This document shows positions 15,528 through 26,170 of a stretch of DNA of 64,000 nucleotides, piece after piece. This DNA comes from Daphnia carinata (taxonomy: Eukaryota; Arthropoda; Branchiopoda; Diplostraca; Daphniidae). Each line of letters starts with the position of its first letter. The first letter of the stretch is position 1. A program made the translations under genes and the position numbers. The DNA is taken from contig NC_081336.1 in assembly GCF_022539665.2 (NCBI RefSeq), forward strand, positions 5,224,221 through 5,288,220, in the 5' to 3' direction. Below the pieces are notes generated by a model, which searched no databases, was not told the origin of the DNA, and worked only from the letters and a program-made list of their open reading frames with translations.

Positions 15528-16433
15528 TTAGTTCTTTAAAAAATTGTAGCTCATCATTTCCTTTATAGCTCCAGCAAAAAAAGATAATAAACCCACAAAG
15601 AGAGTAAACGCTACCACCCATTCATAAGGGTAAGCACATTGATGGGTGGCCGTTGGACTGGAAGATTTCAGCAAACGCACAATTTGGTCATGCGTCATCG
15701 ATGCTTTCCCTTCTACAGCTGCCTGTTGTAACAATAATTCACTCATGCGAGTTAAATGAGAGGTGTTGGTAACCGGGAATGGGATTACGATTGCGGCTTT
15801 ATTATACGTGATATTGGGACGAAAGTCTGGTAAGTTCGGAATTTGGAGTGCGATAGCTGTGGACACCGTGGAACCTTCCAAACTGGCTGGAAAAATCCAG
15901 TGATCGGTTCTGGCCGTGCAACCCGAGGGAATCTCGAAGTATCCAATAGGAGGTAACTGTAATCTTTGCGGGGGAGGTCGTTTGTAATCCGGTGGGCAGG
16001 AGAACACCACACTATGAGGGTTTACGGCCGAAAAGGCCCATTGGTTTTGGCCTAAATATGCCACTTCCAGGCCAATCCAATGTACAAATTGAGTTTGACA
16101 GTAAGAACCAATTTGTGACACGTCATTCGTAAATAAGGCAACAGCACAGGATGTACGGGCCCCCCGTTTGGAGAATCCAGTATGGAAAGCGCAAAGTTGT
16201 TTGTCAAGTTGACGGCAATTTCAAATTTCTATACTGGAAAGTTCGATGAATGTATCAAGATCTGGCGCAACAGCCAAAAAATCCGGAATGTTGGTAAAAC
16301 GCACTCCGTGTGAACCGTTTTTTGTTGGTTTGGGAAGAGAAATGGTCTGAAACAGATTGAAGTGTTGAGCATGGTCATAGATAGGAATATCAATGAACAG
16401 GCGAAAATGATTATTAACGACTGCAACTGACAC
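15528..16433 (-). pseudogene. Env-like protein remnant of the Gypsy element
   Basis: The upstream part (to about 16221) has LPKPTKNGSHG and IPDFLAVAPD. After a stop, the main open segment (16121-15528) has Cys-containing extracellular-like sequence (SGCTARTDHWIFPASL) and a C-terminal hydrophobic helix (WVVAFTLFVGLLSFFAGA) that would be a membrane anchor. The same features recur in the env-like region at 58559-59212, supporting a shared family. It is interrupted by at least one stop. Similarity to a named viral glycoprotein family was not established. Confidence 0.6.
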
Positions 16434-16469
16434 TCGGGCTTCGCGATAGATAACCCATAAATATTCGCC

Positions 16470-17610
16470 TCTGTGGAAACAACCACATCATCCAAATATA
16501 CCAAACATGACGACCATCGAAGACCGCCCAATATAATGTCCATCGCTCGTTGAAAGGAACTAGGACCATTTGAGAGACCAAAGGGCAGTACCTTGAAGTG
16601 ATATAGTCCATCCGCTGTAATGAAGGCTGTTTTTTCTCGATCCTCTTTACGCAAAGGAAGCTGATGGTACCGCGACTGGAGATCCATTATTGAAAAATAT
16701 TCGGCGCCTTCCAGCTTGCTTAAAATATCCGAAATGCGTGGTAACGGGTAAACATCCCTAATTGTGACCTCATTTAAACCGCGGTAGTCCACACAAAATC
16801 GCCATGACCCATCTTTTTTTTTTAATGAGCACCACCGGAGCACCCCATGGGCTATCGGATCGTTCGATAATGCCTGCTTTTAACATATCTTCGGATAAAG
16901 TTTGAACTATTTTTCGAGCTTTCCACGCACTAGGATATGGACGTTGACACACTGGAGTTGTACCTTCTTTCAGATTTATTGGATGTTCTGCCACAAAACA
17001 GTAACCGATATCCGTATCTGATAATGCAAACGTTTGCCGATAACTTTGTAGCAGAGCCATCAGAGAGAGTTTTTGTTGCGGGCTCAAGTCAGGATTAAGG
17101 TTGGTTTCGAGACTGGTCTCTGACATGTTTTTTTCCAACGGTAGGGTATCATTTGAAACGACTTGGTTCGCTCCATCGAACGAGTCAGGGAGATCACAAA
17201 CTACCACGTCGTCCGTATAAGGTTGGAGAGTCCCTAGAGTAGAATGTTTGTTTAACCAGACCGGAATGGCGGACAGATTGGTCACTGGGAGCGATCGTGT
17301 TGTGTTAGACAGCACTGCATGACCCACTGACAGTGATTTAGTTGATAGCTACTTTTCCGACGGGGTAAACAGAAAAAACCCCGGGAAACTGAGTGTCCAA
17401 AGTCGTAAGAACCGATACGACTAAAAATGCCGGAATTATACACCCTTCCAGCGACCAAAGTTTAGTGTGTCGAACGGGTGGTTCCGGGAAATTCAACGCA
17501 AAAAATGGCAGGTCCCCCAAAATAACGTGTGCCTGTTCGCCAGTGTAATCCACATGAAGGTGTCCAAATTGTCGCAAAAAGTCGTTTCCCATTAAAAAAC
17601 TCAATCTCAT
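16470..17610 (-). pseudogene. Gypsy protease C-terminus and reverse transcriptase, truncated
   Basis: 17610-17338 resembles the C-terminal part of a retropepsin (LMGNDFLRQFGHLHVDYTG). 17327-16770 continues to the RT N-terminus (CQRPYPSAW; APVVLIKKK), then a frame change at a poly-T/A tract near 16810. The remaining RT has FCVDYRGLNEVT, LPFGLSNGPSSFQ and the catalytic LVYLDD. RT ends about 16470, where the internal deletion joins it to env-like sequence. RNase H and integrase are absent. Confidence 0.8.
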
Positions 17611-18001
17611 TTATTGGTCACACTACTGCTGTTCCTGAAACCGTTTTATTGCGATATGTGATGGAAATCTGTGCCCCCCTAATGGCACAGCACGAGTTCC
17701 ATTTGCTAGGACGATGGCCGGTCCGTGCCATCGTCCTAGGGGTCGAACGGAATACGCTTTGAGTACAAAATACGAACGGGGCTCAACGAAAGACGATTTA
17801 AACGGGGTAAAACAATAATTTGCTATAAGGAGTAAACGGACTGTAAGGAAGAATCTACGAAACAAGAATCAGAACGAGCGAGCCGGATGAAGGAAGCGAA
17901 AGGAAATGTGAAATTCCCCCCCTGGGGAAAAAATCAATAGAAGAAGAACGATAAACAAGAAAACCGAACGAAAACAAAATGCGACCTGCATCTCCACCAA
18001 T

Positions 18002-18399
18002 TGTGAAGGGGAATTGCGGGGGGAAGCCGAGGTTTGGAAGTAAGATCACTTGAGACAGTGTTTAGAGGAGAACGGAGTGTATTTGGAAGGAACAATCTAA
18101 GGCACTTTCTGGAGAAGACTGAACCCCGAACCTACTTAGGCTCGGGGTATTTAAAGGCAAGGGTCACCCTGTTACCGGGTGACGCCGGAAGAATCTAGGG
18201 AAAGCGTTTCATCTAGATAATACCTAAATGACCGCTACGAACGTTCTAACCCTTTTATAGGGTAAAGGAGAAAGCTTATACGGAAGGAGTAGTTAAGATG
18301 GTCAAGTAGATAACTCTACTTGACCTTACAGTCCAGGACGGGAGAAGAGTTTCACGTGAAATCCATTAACACGTGTGTGTCCTTGGATTCCACGTGACA
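18002..18399 (-). repeat. LTR (5' LTR of the minus-strand element)
   Basis: 398-bp partner of 14805-15201. The primer-binding site lies immediately to its left at about 17986-17998 (minus strand). Confidence 0.9.
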
Positions 18400-18905
18400 A
18401 TATATCTGTTGAAAATTTGAATAGGAAGCCATCGAATGAAGAGCTGATGCTGCCATGTCGGTAAAAGATAAATTAGTGATAAACGTATTTGCTGGATGAG
18501 ATCTTAATAACCTTTTGAATCTGCAATTAAAAATCAACAAGTTAGAATCCATTGATTATTCATTGTGTACCGAACACTTAAGTGTTTTGAGATACAACTG
18601 CAAATTGAAAAAGCACCTCGAAAAGATGAAGAGGAGTGTCTGTAGGCCACTACCCCCATGATTCCTATAGTTGAGACAATTAAGCCCACAATGACGAAGG
18701 CTTTTCGAGGAACCTGGTTCAAAAACACCAACTGCTCCTTGCTCTAGAACGCATTCTCATTAGTGTTGGATAACAACAGTGAATCGTTGAAATGGATATT
18801 CGTCGAGTTTCCCATACCGTCGATGCTATTGGCGACTTTCCTGCTGAAATTCATTTGTTCGGCAGCTGAAATTTGTCTCGAATTGTTAGCCGCGGAAAAT
18901 CTGCT
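18400..18905 (-). pseudogene. Class A GPCR-like gene fragment, copy B
   Basis: Duplicate of 7846-8420 with the same in-frame TAG before the TM1 helix (AFVIVGLIVSTIGIMGVVA). The TM1 Asn position reads Tyr here. TM2-region sequence (LRSHPANTFITNLSFTDMAA) is retained. The Gypsy element at 14805-18399 lies inside it, separating about 60 bp at 14745-14804. Confidence 0.5.
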
Positions 18906-19165
18906 CCTTTTGTGAAAAAGGTATCATAATCAATTTGTGTAATTCATAGGGTCCTTTTCTAAGATAATCTTTATTTGCTGAACGAATACCACTTCGTGAT
19001 TTAGATGTAAAGTATCAGATTGGCATGAATGCATTCATGCCAATCTGTACTGTATTTATCGTGCTATTAATATTGACTAACCCCCTCGTTGTTGTAGTTT
19101 TGCCAAACGTTTCTCGATATCGACTCAGCGTAAACAACGATATCTTGAATTTCACTATTTTAGCA

Positions 19166-19335
19166 ATGGTGGATGTAGCTCCTGTCGGTGTTCGTGGACG
19201 CGGAGGTTTCGGTGATCGTGGACGTGGAAAGGAAGGAGAGAAAGAGTGGTTGCCTGTCACTAAGCTTAGCCGTTTTGGTCCGTTTTGGCAAAATTCGTAC
19301 CCTAGAAATTTATCTCCTCTCACGTCCTATCAAGG
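19166..19335 (+). pseudogene. Ribosomal protein S2 (uS5) 5' fragment, copy B
   Basis: The ATG at 19166 opens VDVAPVGVRGRGG and [12 protein letters not shown], then frame disruption before the EIYL block. Compared with copy A it has small insertions and deletions within the first 60 codons. Only the 5' end of RpS2 is represented. Confidence 0.7.
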
Positions 19336-19404
19336 CAAAAAAGAAATGTAAAAAACAGTATGTAAGAACGTGCATTATAGGGTTTCTATCCTCATACAGG
19401 AATT

Positions 19405-19456
19405 TGAAATCGCTGTTATCGCTGGCTTCTCTTCGCGAACTTGTGTGAAATTGTGT
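19405..19456 (+). repeat. Fragment of the adjacent Gypsy LTR
   Basis: About 50 bp (TTATCGCTGGCTTC...) almost repeat the interior of the LTR that begins at 19466 (matching about 19640-19688). It lies just outside that LTR, so an older partial copy of the same family probably preceded the full insertion. Confidence 0.65.
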
Positions 19457-19465
19457 TGTGAAATT

Positions 19466-19808
19466 TGCTACAAGTTTCATACCCCATAACAGTATCCTGT
19501 CATGTACCCCCATCTTGTTTCCTGATTGCATTTCCCCTCAATAGATGGCCAACCGGAACGTAGGCGACGAGTCGTCTGCTCGCAGTTACGCATGGCTGTC
19601 TGTGATCTCGCCGTCTACTGTGTGGTTGAAAGAAGGAGCTTTGCGTTATCGCTGGCTTCCCTTCGCGAACTTGTGTGAAATTGTGTTAAGTGTTTCCCAT
19701 GACTAATACACTTCGTCTTGTGTGACGTTTGGAATTATTCATCTATATTTCCGTCTATTCGTGCTCGCTGTCACGCATCTGGATACAACGCCGGCCGCAT
19801 CCGTAACA
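19466..19808 (+). repeat. 5' LTR of Gypsy element
   Basis: 343 bp, TG...CA ends. The following TGGTGTCAGAAGAGGG (from 19812) fits a tRNA primer-binding site a few bases inside the LTR. Confidence 0.9.
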
Positions 19809-20398
19809 ATTGGTGTCAGAAGAGGGATCGAGGAGGATTGAAGATCGAGGATATTCATCTCCGCTAGGCCATCGAACAACTTTTCTTTAAAAGTTGCCTG
19901 CAACGGACCCGCGTGCCGCCCACGCTTGAAGGAGATTTTCGCAGACGTGGTCGCCGCCATTGTGGATTGTCCTTACCGGCGCCGAAGGGGAGTGGATCCC
20001 ATCCCGCCGCGACGTCTTTGTTGAAGAGTGGAGGAACGGGACAGGTAAGTATTTCAACCCCTGTTACCTATAGCCACGGGCTATTAAAATAAGCAATTCC
20101 AGTTCATGATTTTTTTTTACTGTGTGTAGTTGGAAGTGTATTTTTTTTTCTTTTCGGCATACCTCTTGCCGCTTTGTGTGGTGCGTTACGTCTTTTTTTT
20201 TTCTTTTTTGGGACGGCCCACGCTTTTTGGTCGAGAGAGATATTTTTTTTTCTCTCTCTCTCTTTTTCTTTTTTGAGCGACCATATCAGCGGGATTGCAA
20301 TACCTTTTGAGTGGTTCTTTTGTTGGGAAAGCTCGTCAAACACAGCCTGTCCGAAGTTAGAGTTTGTACTGGCGGCAGAAGCATCTCCATCAACAGAC

Positions 20399-21406
20399 AT
20401 GGCAGACAATAACGAGCTAATCGTGGCTTTGAATAGGTTTGCTGAAGTAGCAGCGGCTGACGGTGCGGCGAGGCAAAATCAGGTTGCCCAACTCGTCGAA
20501 ATTATCAACGTGCAACAACAACAGAACAACGAAGCTATCCAAGCACTTGCTGCCGCTTTGCCAGCTACCCAGGCAGTCCGTCCGTCGACGATTGCTGTCA
20601 GTTCTATCCCACGCTTCTCAGGTGCTGTTGGCGAAGATGCGCAAGGGTTTATTGACCATGTGGAACGCGTTGGTGGGTTAGAGGGTTGGACAGAGGAGAA
20701 TCGACTTTTGGTTGCTGTGACACGTCTCGAGGGCACTGCCTCCCAATGGCACGCGCAAACGGGACACCATCACGCTACCTGGGCTATTTGGTCAGTCGCA
20801 CTAGTGACAAACTTTGCTCGAGCCTTTCGTTTTTGGAGTGGAGTTCGCTCGTAGAGTCTAGGGTACAAAAACTAGGGGAATCTTGCCTTGAATACGCGTT
20901 GGACAACGACGCGACGATTGTGCCTTCGTTGTCCCATTGCCCTACCTGAAGCGGATGTCATCAAGTTGTTGTTACGAGGTCTCGCAAATCCCATCTACGT
21001 CGCAGTTCTAAGGTCACCGGTACCAGTGGACTTTACGGCTTTCCTAGCGCGACTCAGGGACCTTGAACAACTTGGTTTAACTTCCGCAATACCAAACGTA
21101 CCCGCCCCAATGTTAACGAAGGAACCCGTCTTAACAGTGCCTCCGACGAATGTTGCTCCATGGACTCCAGATTTGACCGCACTTTTTCAAAACTTGGGAG
21201 ATCGGTTGGTGAATCAAATTTCGGCTTCGTTATCTCGGCTTGCGGTTAATTCCAGCCCTAACGTTCCGCGAGTAGGAGGTGGAGGGTTTACACCCAGGGG
21301 CCCAGCGCAAAGGTTGTGCTATTCGTGCAATCGACATGGCCATATTGCTAGGGACTGTCCGACAAAAAACGACGGGGTAGCTCGGCGAGGACAATGGCGC
21401 CCTTAA
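20399..21406 (+). pseudogene. Gypsy gag, frameshifted
   Basis: Starts MADNNELIVALNRFAEVAA and includes a capsid-like region (IPRFSGAVGEDAQGFIDHVE). The frame breaks between about 20760 and 20890 and continues as ADVIKLLLRGLANPIYVAVL to a single CCHC zinc knuckle (CYSCNRHGHIARDC, about 21320-21360). It ends at TAA 21404-21406, overlapping the protease ORF. Gag would package element RNA; this copy would need frame restoration. Confidence 0.85.
21364..21370 (+). promoter_or_regulatory. Candidate -1 ribosomal frameshift heptamer (A AAA AAC)
   Basis: In the gag frame the codons are ACA AAA AAC, giving the canonical heptamer A_AAA_AAC directly after the zinc knuckle. The -1 frame is open from here into the protease ORF, while gag stops 34 nt later. 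Programmed -1 shifting at this position is a known way LTR elements make Gag-Pol. No downstream pseudoknot was modelled. Confidence 0.6.
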
Positions 21407-22338
21407 AAGGATTTTTTTTGTCAGAAAGTCGTCCAGCTCTGCCGCTTATCAAGGTCTGGATAGAAAAAGTTGGGGAAGTTACGGCACTCGTCGACTCGGG
21501 GGCTAGCGTTAGTGCGGTACGGCTAAGCGTCGTGCGGAAATTTATGGACCTTCATCGGAATTCTACGAAAACTAAATTGAGAGGCGTCGACAACAAGCTA
21601 GTGCGAGTAGAGGGAGCTCTACCGTTGAACGTTAAGTGGAAGCACAATTTTGTTAAACTCAAGTCCGTCACCGTGCTAAGGACCGCTCCGTTTGCGCTAA
21701 TCTTGGGTGTTGACTGGATAGTGGAAAGTAAAACCAGCATTGTAGTAAGGGAAGGGAGAATTGAATTAGTCGGGGAAGGGTTAGTTGAGGAGAAAAATAA
21801 GGGTGTAGTGGCGAAGGAAAGTAGGGAGTTAGATCTAGTAAGGGGAGAGAGTAACGTAACGGGGAAAGGTGTAAGGGGGGAGGAAATAGGGTTAATTGAG
21901 GAAAATTTAAATAAGGGAAACAGGGAAATCGAAGACGGCGAAGGAAAGGGGGTAGAGGTTTTGACGAAGGAGAAAAAGAGAGTGCGATGGGCGGAAGAGG
22001 TGCATATAATTAACGAGGAAAGCAGCAGGAAGGGAATATTTTTGGAAGAAGAAGGGAGTAATGAAGAAGATTTTGACTTAAGCGACGGTCTGATCGAGTC
22101 TTTTGCGGAGGAATCGCCTTCGAAACGACGTGGATGGATGCCAGTTAAGGCAGATGGACACCAGGTGGTTCCCCCAAACTCGCTAGTCTTTGTGAAGGGA
22201 AGATTGTCGTCAGATGTCTCTGGTACGGCTTTCGTCAAGTTTAATTGTTGTTCGAAGCCGGGAAAGGAGTGGGTGATACCAGCCAGTGTCGTGACGGTAA
22301 ATAGAGGACTAACGGAGATACCCCTTGTGAATTATTAG
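21394..22338 (+). CDS. Gypsy protease with long charged C-terminal extension
   Basis: The retropepsin active site TALVDSGASVSAV lies near residues 30-45, with a later FALILGVDWI strand. These fit an aspartic protease that cleaves Gag-Pol. A Glu/Lys/Gly-rich region without recognisable domains follows, then a second folded-looking stretch (VPPNSLVFVKGRLSS). It is in the -1 frame relative to gag and +1 to the RT region. It is open throughout. Confidence 0.8.
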   Translation: MAPLKGFFLSESRPALPLIKVWIEKVGEVTALVDSGASVSAVRLSVVRKFMDLHRNSTKTKLRGVDNKLVRVEGALPLNVKWKHNFVKLKSVTVLRTAPFALILGVDWIVESKTSIVVREGRIELVGEGLVEEKNKGVVAKESRELDLVRGESNVTGKGVRGEEIGLIEENLNKGNREIEDGEGKGVEVLTKEKKRVRWAEEVHIINEESSRKGIFLEEEGSNEEDFDLSDGLIESFAEESPSKRRGWMPVKADGHQVVPPNSLVFVKGRLSSDVSGTAFVKFNCCSKPGKEWVIPASVVTVNRGLTEIPLVNY

Positions 22339-22343
22339 CAGAG

Positions 22344-25300
22344 TTGAGACTGAGGCGACGGCATTTCTTTTGTACTGTTGAACTGAACGATGACGCCGTG
22401 TTGTCTACTGTGATAGACGGGGATTCTGAAATTTGTGCCACCGTTCTTCCAGTAGGTGATGAAGCCAAATTCATCACTCAAGTTAATATTGGGGAGGGAC
22501 TAGACTCTGGTCAACGTGAAAAACTTATGGGTATGCTTGAACGTCGACGAAAATGCTTTCCGAAGTCAAAAAGGGAAATTGGGCAAACCACTGAAGTTGA
22601 GCATCGTATTGACACGGGGGATGCTTGTCCGGTGAAATCTGCGCCATACCGGGTATCAGCATTCGAACGACAGATAATTGCGGGAAAGATTGAAGAAATG
22701 TTAGAAGACGGTGTGGTCGAGGAATCTTTTAGTCCGTGGAGTTCGCCCGTCGTTTTGGTTCGTAAAGCAAAATCTGGTGACTATCGTTTTTGTATTGATT
22801 TTAGACGTTTAAATGCGGTAACGAAACGTGATGTTTATCCGTTACCTCGCATTGACGATGTTTTGAACAGGCTAGCAGGTGCGCAATTTGTTTCTTGTTT
22901 GGATTTGGCCAGTGGATATTGGCAGGTGCCTGTAGCGTTGGAAGATCGGGAGAAGACAGCGTTTGTCACTCCAGACGGTCTTTATCAGTTCACACGTCTG
23001 CCGTTCGGGTTGAGCAATGCTCCGGCGACGTTTCAACGTTTAATGGATAGAGTTTTGGCTGGGTTCAAGTGGCATATGTGCCTAGTTTATTTAGATGATT
23101 TCTTGGTTTTTGGTCGGTCTTTTGACGAGCATTTGGCACGCCTGGAGTTGGTGTTAACAGCTCTAGAGCGAGCAAATTTGACTCTGAATATTGATAAATG
23201 CGTTTTCGGCGCCACCAAGGTGTCCCACCTAGGACACGTAATCGATGCGGAAGGCATTCACCCGGAAGGCGAGAAAGTGTGCGCTTTAACTTCCCTGCCT
23301 GTTACGAATCTAAAATCATTACGAGGGTTTCTTGGACTTGCGTCATTCTATAGGCGTTTTGTCCCTGATTTTGCGTCATTGGCTCACCCTTTGCACGCTC
23401 TCCTCAAAAAGAATGCTGTTTGGCGATGGACGGAACGTCACGAAGGCGAAAAGAGCAGTATTGTAGCGCGTCTTACAACTGCTCCTGTTCTGGCTCATTT
23501 CGATGACGCTCTGGAAGTTGCTATTCAGACTGACGCAAGTCAAACTGGTCTTGGAGCAGTGTTGACGCAAGATGCTGGTGAAGGACATCGACCTGTGACT
23601 TTCATCGGCAGAAGGCTGTCGGACACCGAAACAAGATATCACGCCAATGAACTGGAATGTTTGGCAGTGGTGTGGGCACTCAAGAAATTGCGTACCTACG
23701 TTTATGGGAGGCATTTTTTTGTTAAGACGGATAGTTCAGCCGTCAAGTGGATGATGGGGAAAAGGGACTTAAAGGGAAAGTTTGCGAGGTGGGTGCTTGA
23801 TTTACAGGAGTTTACCTTCACGATAGAGCACGTGAAAGGTACGGATAATATTGTTGCGGACACACTGTCCAGGAACCCTGCCGATGGCATGGATTCCCGG
23901 CCAGGTTATTGTCTACTAGTCGCTGTAAAAGAACCCGAAGTGGGTTATGCCTCAAAAGAGCTTGCCCTCTTGCAACAACAAGACGGCCAGCTACGGAAAA
24001 TATTCGTAGCATTAGACACCCTTTCCCCTTGTAAAATCTCCCAAAATTTTGTCATCCGTAGTAAAATTCTATATAGAAAGAACAAACATTCTGGCAGGAA
24101 GTTGCTACTCGTTATTCCCTCTATCCTTCGTAGAAAAATCTTGGAAGCATGTCATGATTCTCCTTCATCTGGACATCAGGGTGTGGAGAGAACTCTTTTT
24201 AAAATTAAAAGTCGATTTTGGTGGCCACGGCTGGGTAGGAGCGTAAAAATTTTTGTTCAATTTTGTTCTTTTTGCCATACACACAAACCGCAATTGGTCA
24301 GGTGGTTGGCCTCCAGCCCATCGAACCACCGTCTTCTCCGTTCCAGCTTATCGGAATTGATCACTTGGGCCCGTTTAAGGTCACTGCTTCTGGCCATCGT
24401 CACATAATTGTCTCGATAGACTATTTGTCGAAGTGGGTCGAGGTTGCTGCTGTTCCTGACGCGTCGACAAAATTTGTTACGTCGTTCCTCGAGACAAACA
24501 TTATTTTTCGCCATGGTACACCACAACGTCTTATTAGCGACCAGGGATCAGCCTTCACGTCCCAGACATTTGCCGAGTGGGTAACTCGCTGGAATATAAA
24601 ACACATTTTGGCCACTGCAGAGCATCCGGGGACCAACGGACTAGTTGAACGAGTTAACCGTACGCTAACACTTGCATTGTGCGCCTTTGTCAACCCCGAA
24701 CATACGGATTGGGACTTACATTTAGCAGCCGCAACGTACGCTATCAATACTGCCCGCCAAGCCACAACCGAGGTAACGCCGTTTGAACTAGTGAATGGTC
24801 GTCCACCAGTCCTAGCCATAGAAAATCTCTTTCCTTGGCCAAAGAACTAAGAAGAACCACAAGTCACTTTTTTATCACGCGTCTCGGAATGGAGGTCGTC
24901 AGCTCGTTTGCGCATTGTGGAAAAATAAAGAAAAAGTAAGGAAAGAACGGATCGAGTGCGGAAGCCGGAACCCGAGTTTTTCCATGGTGACCTTGTTCTA
25001 GTTCGACGGAAGCCAAGAAATAAAAATTTCACCAAGAAATTTCTTCCTAAATTTGTAGGGCCATTCCAGGTAGTACGGAAGCTGTCGCAAACAACCTACC
25101 TAGTCGAAGACTTGCCCGCGCAACGGAAGAAGTCATCATACAGGCGTTTTAATGTCCACGTCTGCCAAATTCGTCGCTTCCATGGTCGGTCGGATGTGGA
25201 GTGGGACGCATCGGAAGATGTGGAAGTCGACGAGTCTTCATCTTCGTCTTCGTCGAGCGACGCATCTTCGTCCGAGTCGGAAGAGCATCCACAGGAAGAC

Positions 25301-25372
25301 AGGCCAACAACAACTACTAGAGCTGGGAGACGGACAAAAAGGCCTGCGTGGATGAAAGATTACCACGCATAA
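22344..25372 (+). pseudogene. Gypsy pol: RT, RNase H, integrase (three lesions)
   Basis: RT has YRFCIDFRRLNAVT, LPFGLSNAPATFQ and the catalytic LVYLDDFLVF. RNase H begins at IQTDASQTGLGAVL. The integrase HHCC zinc finger (HDSPSSGHQG...CSFCHTH) is followed by a frame change near 24280. The core resumes with IDHLGPF, ISDQGSAFTS and GLVERVNRTL (D,D,E pattern). An in-frame TAA at 24848 and another near 24929 precede the C-terminal domain (FHGDLVLVRRKP; FVGPFQVVRKL) and a Ser/Glu-rich tail ending at 25372. RT and RNase H look intact; integrase is not translatable as is. Confidence 0.9.
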
Positions 25373-25827
25373 CACGTACACGTTCTTCTTTCTCTATCGT
25401 GTTTTTTTTGGGAGGGGGGAGTTATTGGTTTTGTTATGGTGTTTTTTTTTCCATTTTTTTTCTGTCGTTTTTTTTTTCTCTTTGGATGGTGATGTCATTT
25501 GATATTTTGTTTTCTTTTTGTTTTTATAAATCGTCGTTTGTTTTCTCTTTCTTCTTCTCATTCTTCTTTTAGCTGCGGGTGTTATTTGTTAATTGTTTTT
25601 TTTTTGCTTTGATAAATCGCCGTCATTTGGGTGGGTGTGAAGAGCCGTGAGCCTCAGGGAGGAATTTTTTTTTCTTTCTTTTCTCTCGTACTTTTTTTTC
25701 TCCTCCAGTAGTCGGTAATGTTTTTCTTTTTTTTTGTTTTTCCATTCCCGGTTCATTTCGAAGTTCCAGAAAACCCTCTGTTTTATTTGTATTGTTAGTG
25801 TGTAACTTCGAGTCAGGAAGGGCCGAG
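25373..25827 (+). other. T-rich 3' untranslated region of the Gypsy element
   Basis: Extreme T/TTC richness between the integrase stop and the 3' LTR. No coding potential; apparent ORFs are homopolymer artefacts. Confidence 0.6.
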
Positions 25828-26170
25828 TGCTACAAGTTTCATACCCCATAACAGTATCCTGTCATGTACCCCCATCTTGTTTTCTAATTGCATTTCCCCT
25901 CAATAGATGGCCAACCGGAACGTAGGCGACGAGTCGTCTGCTCGCAGTTACGCATGGCTGTCTGTGATCTCGCCGTCTACTGTGTGGTTGAAAGAAGGAG
26001 CTTTGCGTTATCGCTGGCTTCCCTTCGCGAACTTGTGTGAAATTGTGTTAAGTGTTTCCCATGACTAATACACTTCATCCTGTGTGACTTTTGGAATTAT
26101 TCATCTATATTTCCGTCTATTCCTGCTCGCTGTCACGCTTCTGGATACAACGCCGGCCGCATTCGTAACA
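25828..26170 (+). repeat. 3' LTR of Gypsy element
   Basis: 343 bp, partner of 19466-19808. It is preceded by a very T-rich 450-bp tract (25380-25750) downstream of the integrase and by a short purine stretch that may serve as the polypurine tract. Confidence 0.9.

Larger units (their letters stand above)
14805..18399 (-). mobile_element. Env-bearing Gypsy-type LTR element, internally deleted
   Basis: Two LTRs (14805-15201 and 18002-18399, TGTGA...TGACA) bracket a minus-strand interior. The 4-bp duplication ATAT flanks it (14801-14804 and 18400-18403). The undisturbed site is visible in copy A near 7921. The primer-binding site next to the right LTR reads TGGTGGAGATGCA on the minus strand, as in the element at 57606-62194. 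Order on the minus strand is protease region, reverse transcriptase, deletion, env-like ORF. Gag, RNase H and integrase are missing, so it is non-autonomous. Confidence 0.9.
14739..19335. repeat. Segmental duplication, copy B right arm (interrupted)
   Basis: Copy of 7845-8860, split by the Gypsy element at 14805-18399. GPCR-like and RpS2 fragments follow in the same order as copy A. Similarity fades after about 19335. Confidence 0.85.
19466..26170 (+). mobile_element. Nearly full-length Gypsy-type LTR retrotransposon
   Basis: Its 343-bp LTRs (19466-19808 and 25828-26170, TGCTACAAG...CGTAACA) differ at about eight positions by eye. Between them, in order on the + strand, are a primer-binding site, gag with a CCHC knuckle, protease, RT, RNase H and integrase. 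Gag and the 3' part of pol carry frameshifts and stops. No matching target duplication is seen (AAATT before, ATAGA after), which may reflect insertion into an older fragment or later rearrangement. It ends 70 bp from the Tudor-gene remnant. Confidence 0.93.

Noticed and set aside
20104..20409. Lys-rich minus-strand ORF and overlapping Phe-rich plus-strand ORF in the Gypsy leader
   Set aside because: Low-complexity T-tract artefacts upstream of the real gag ATG at 20399.
21552..22238. 228-residue minus-strand frame rich in Ser/Pro
   Set aside because: Antisense of the Gypsy protease extension, whose Glu/Lys-rich codons produce it. No independent support.
22302..22344. A second programmed frameshift at the protease/RT junction
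   Set aside because: Frames overlap by about 36 nt in the -1 sense, but no slippery heptamer is visible; it may be ordinary decay.
25348..25572. Phe-rich membrane-protein-like ORF
   Set aside because: Produced by T homopolymers in the 3' UTR of the Gypsy element.
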